Origin: Nocardioides plantarum
Lineage (GTDB): Bacteria; Actinomycetota; Actinomycetes; Propionibacteriales; Nocardioidaceae
Length of the DNA: 64,000 nucleotides
Assembly (NCBI RefSeq): GCF_006346395.1
Contig: NZ_VDMS01000004.1
Coordinates: 186,001 to 250,000, forward strand
Direction: 5' to 3'
Positions within the stretch are counted from its first letter, which is position 1, and every line of letters starts with the position of its first letter. The notes under the pieces are model-generated. The model saw nothing but the letters and a program-made list of their open reading frames with translations, did no database searches and had not been told where the DNA came from. Positions 63,247 to 64,000 of the stretch are shown one piece after another. The translations under genes were made by a program, and so were the position numbers.

Positions 63247-64000
63247 ACCGGGTCTTCGGCCGGATCAGGCCCTCCTGGGCGGCCGACGCGACGAGCGTGC
63301 CGTCCTGGGTGAAGACCCGGCCGATGGAGAAGCCGCGCGCGCCGGAGGCCGACGGGGAGGTCTGGTCGTAGAGCCACCACTCGTCGACGCGGAACGGGCG
63401 GTGGAACCAGACGGCGTGGTCGAGCGAGGCCATCTGGACCGACGCCGGGTTGGCCGGGTGGGCGGCGAGGGAGGCACCGAGCAGGGAGACGTCGCTGGCG
63501 TAGGTGAAGGCCGCGAGGTGGTCGAGCGGGTTGTCGCCCATCTCGCCGCGCACCCTGATCCACATCCGGGCCTGCGAGGGGTGGGCCGGGTCGGGCTCGA
63601 GGCCGTGGCGCGAGTTGCCGAGCCAGCGTACGTCGAGGGCGGCCCACTCCTTGCCGAGCGCGTCGGCGTCCTCGTTGCCCCCGCCGCGCATCAGCTCGAC
63701 CAGGTCCATGCCGTCCTCGGGGCCCGGGACGTCGGGCATCACGTCCTGGTGGTCGAAGCCCTCCTCGGCACGCTGGAAGCTCAGGGTCTGGTAGTAGATC
63801 GGGCGGCCGTGCTGACGCGCCATCACCCGGCGGGTCGCGAAGGACCGGCCGTCGCGGATCCGCTCGACCTCGTAGATCACGGGCACGCCGTAGTCGCCGG
63901 GCAGCAGGAAGTAGGAGTGCAGCGAGTGCACCGAGAAGTCGTCGGGCACCGACCGGGCGCCGGCCACGAGGGCCTGCGCGGCGACCTGCCCGCCGTAGAC
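63245..64000 (-). CDS. tesB: Acyl-CoA thioesterase II (TesB), N-terminus outside window
   Basis: Open to the window edge; the first visible residues VYGGQVAAQALVAGARSV are the typical TesB N-terminal helix, so roughly 30-40 residues are missing. About 251 residues remain. Double hot-dog with SFQRAEEGFDHQ, DHAVWFHRPFRVDEWWLYD and a closing AAQEGLIR carrying the catalytic Gln region. It hydrolyses fatty acyl-CoA. Confidence 0.88.
   Translation of the reverse strand, partial: VYGGQVAAQALVAGARSVPDDFSVHSLHSYFLLPGDYGVPVIYEVERIRDGRSFATRRVMARQHGRPIYYQTLSFQRAEEGFDHQDVMPDVPGPEDGMDLVELMRGGGNEDADALGKEWAALDVRWLGNSRHGLEPDPAHPSQARMWIRVRGEMGDNPLDHLAAFTYASDVSLLGASLAAHPANPASVQMASLDHAVWFHRPFRVDEWWLYDQTSPSASGARGFSIGRVFTQDGTLVASAAQEGLIRPKTR

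Overview
The window is a very GC-rich actinobacterial chromosome segment with strong third-position GC bias. Gene families, a cholesterol-type Mce4 transporter, a KstR regulator, a 13E12/DUF222 HNH gene and many short palindromic repeats fit a Nocardioides-like or other propionibacterial actinomycete. I assign the genus by inference only. No tRNA, rRNA, CRISPR array, phage or complete insertion sequence was seen.

The dominant theme is steroid (cholesterol-type) catabolism under KstR control. Six 14-bp boxes fit the mycobacterial KstR motif TnnAACnnGTTnnA (three exactly, three with one base off): 7448, 17353, 20896, 24829, 29736 and 40214. They lie upstream of: (1) an igr-like side-chain operon (2653-7438: fused ChsE1-ChsE2 dehydrogenase, ChsH2 split into a MaoC protein and a DUF35 protein, ChsH1, Ltp2); (2) a wax-ester synthase-like gene with an FAD oxidoreductase; (3) a FadE34/ChsE3-like dehydrogenase divergent from a methyltransferase; (4) kstR itself, divergent from a glycosyltransferase / methyltransferase / alpha-toroid operon; (5) a ferredoxin reductase / ferredoxin / two SDR / PPOX operon; (6) a complete mce4-type import operon (yrbE4A-yrbE4B-mceA-F plus two Mce-associated proteins, 29764-40161). 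Together these cover uptake, regulation, redox supply and side-chain beta-oxidation.

Layout: 1-2605 end of an allantoinase gene, then MOSC, membrane and SatD genes; 2653-8406 igr-like operon and a divergent hydrolase; 8478-12064 RluA-type synthase, a compositionally odd island with three small unknown genes next to a truncated gene remnant, and an HNH gene; 12235-18742 SanA-like, a large helical unknown, oxidoreductase, acyltransferase, esterase; 18746-29699 the KstR-flanked block; 29764-40161 mce4; 40400-47127 DUF1707, ion channel, EamA/MocR pair and a 1039-residue unknown; 47145-55490 MFS, uvrB, phospholipase D-like, second MFS, AlkA-like glycosylase, enoyl-CoA hydratase; 55549-59214 two TetR regulators around an ATP-dependent DNA ligase and a serine/glycine-repeat protein; 59443-64000 fadA2 / fabG4 / htdX-like lipid genes and a TesB thioesterase cut by the window edge.

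A family of short repeats built on GGTCTCGA...TCGACC halves occurs at about a dozen sites, mostly just after stop codons. One copy supplies a stop codon, one splits the igr-like operon, and two related copies sit in frame inside proteins. Many genes have a TAnnnT -10 box 6-8 nt before the start codon, suggesting frequent leaderless transcripts.
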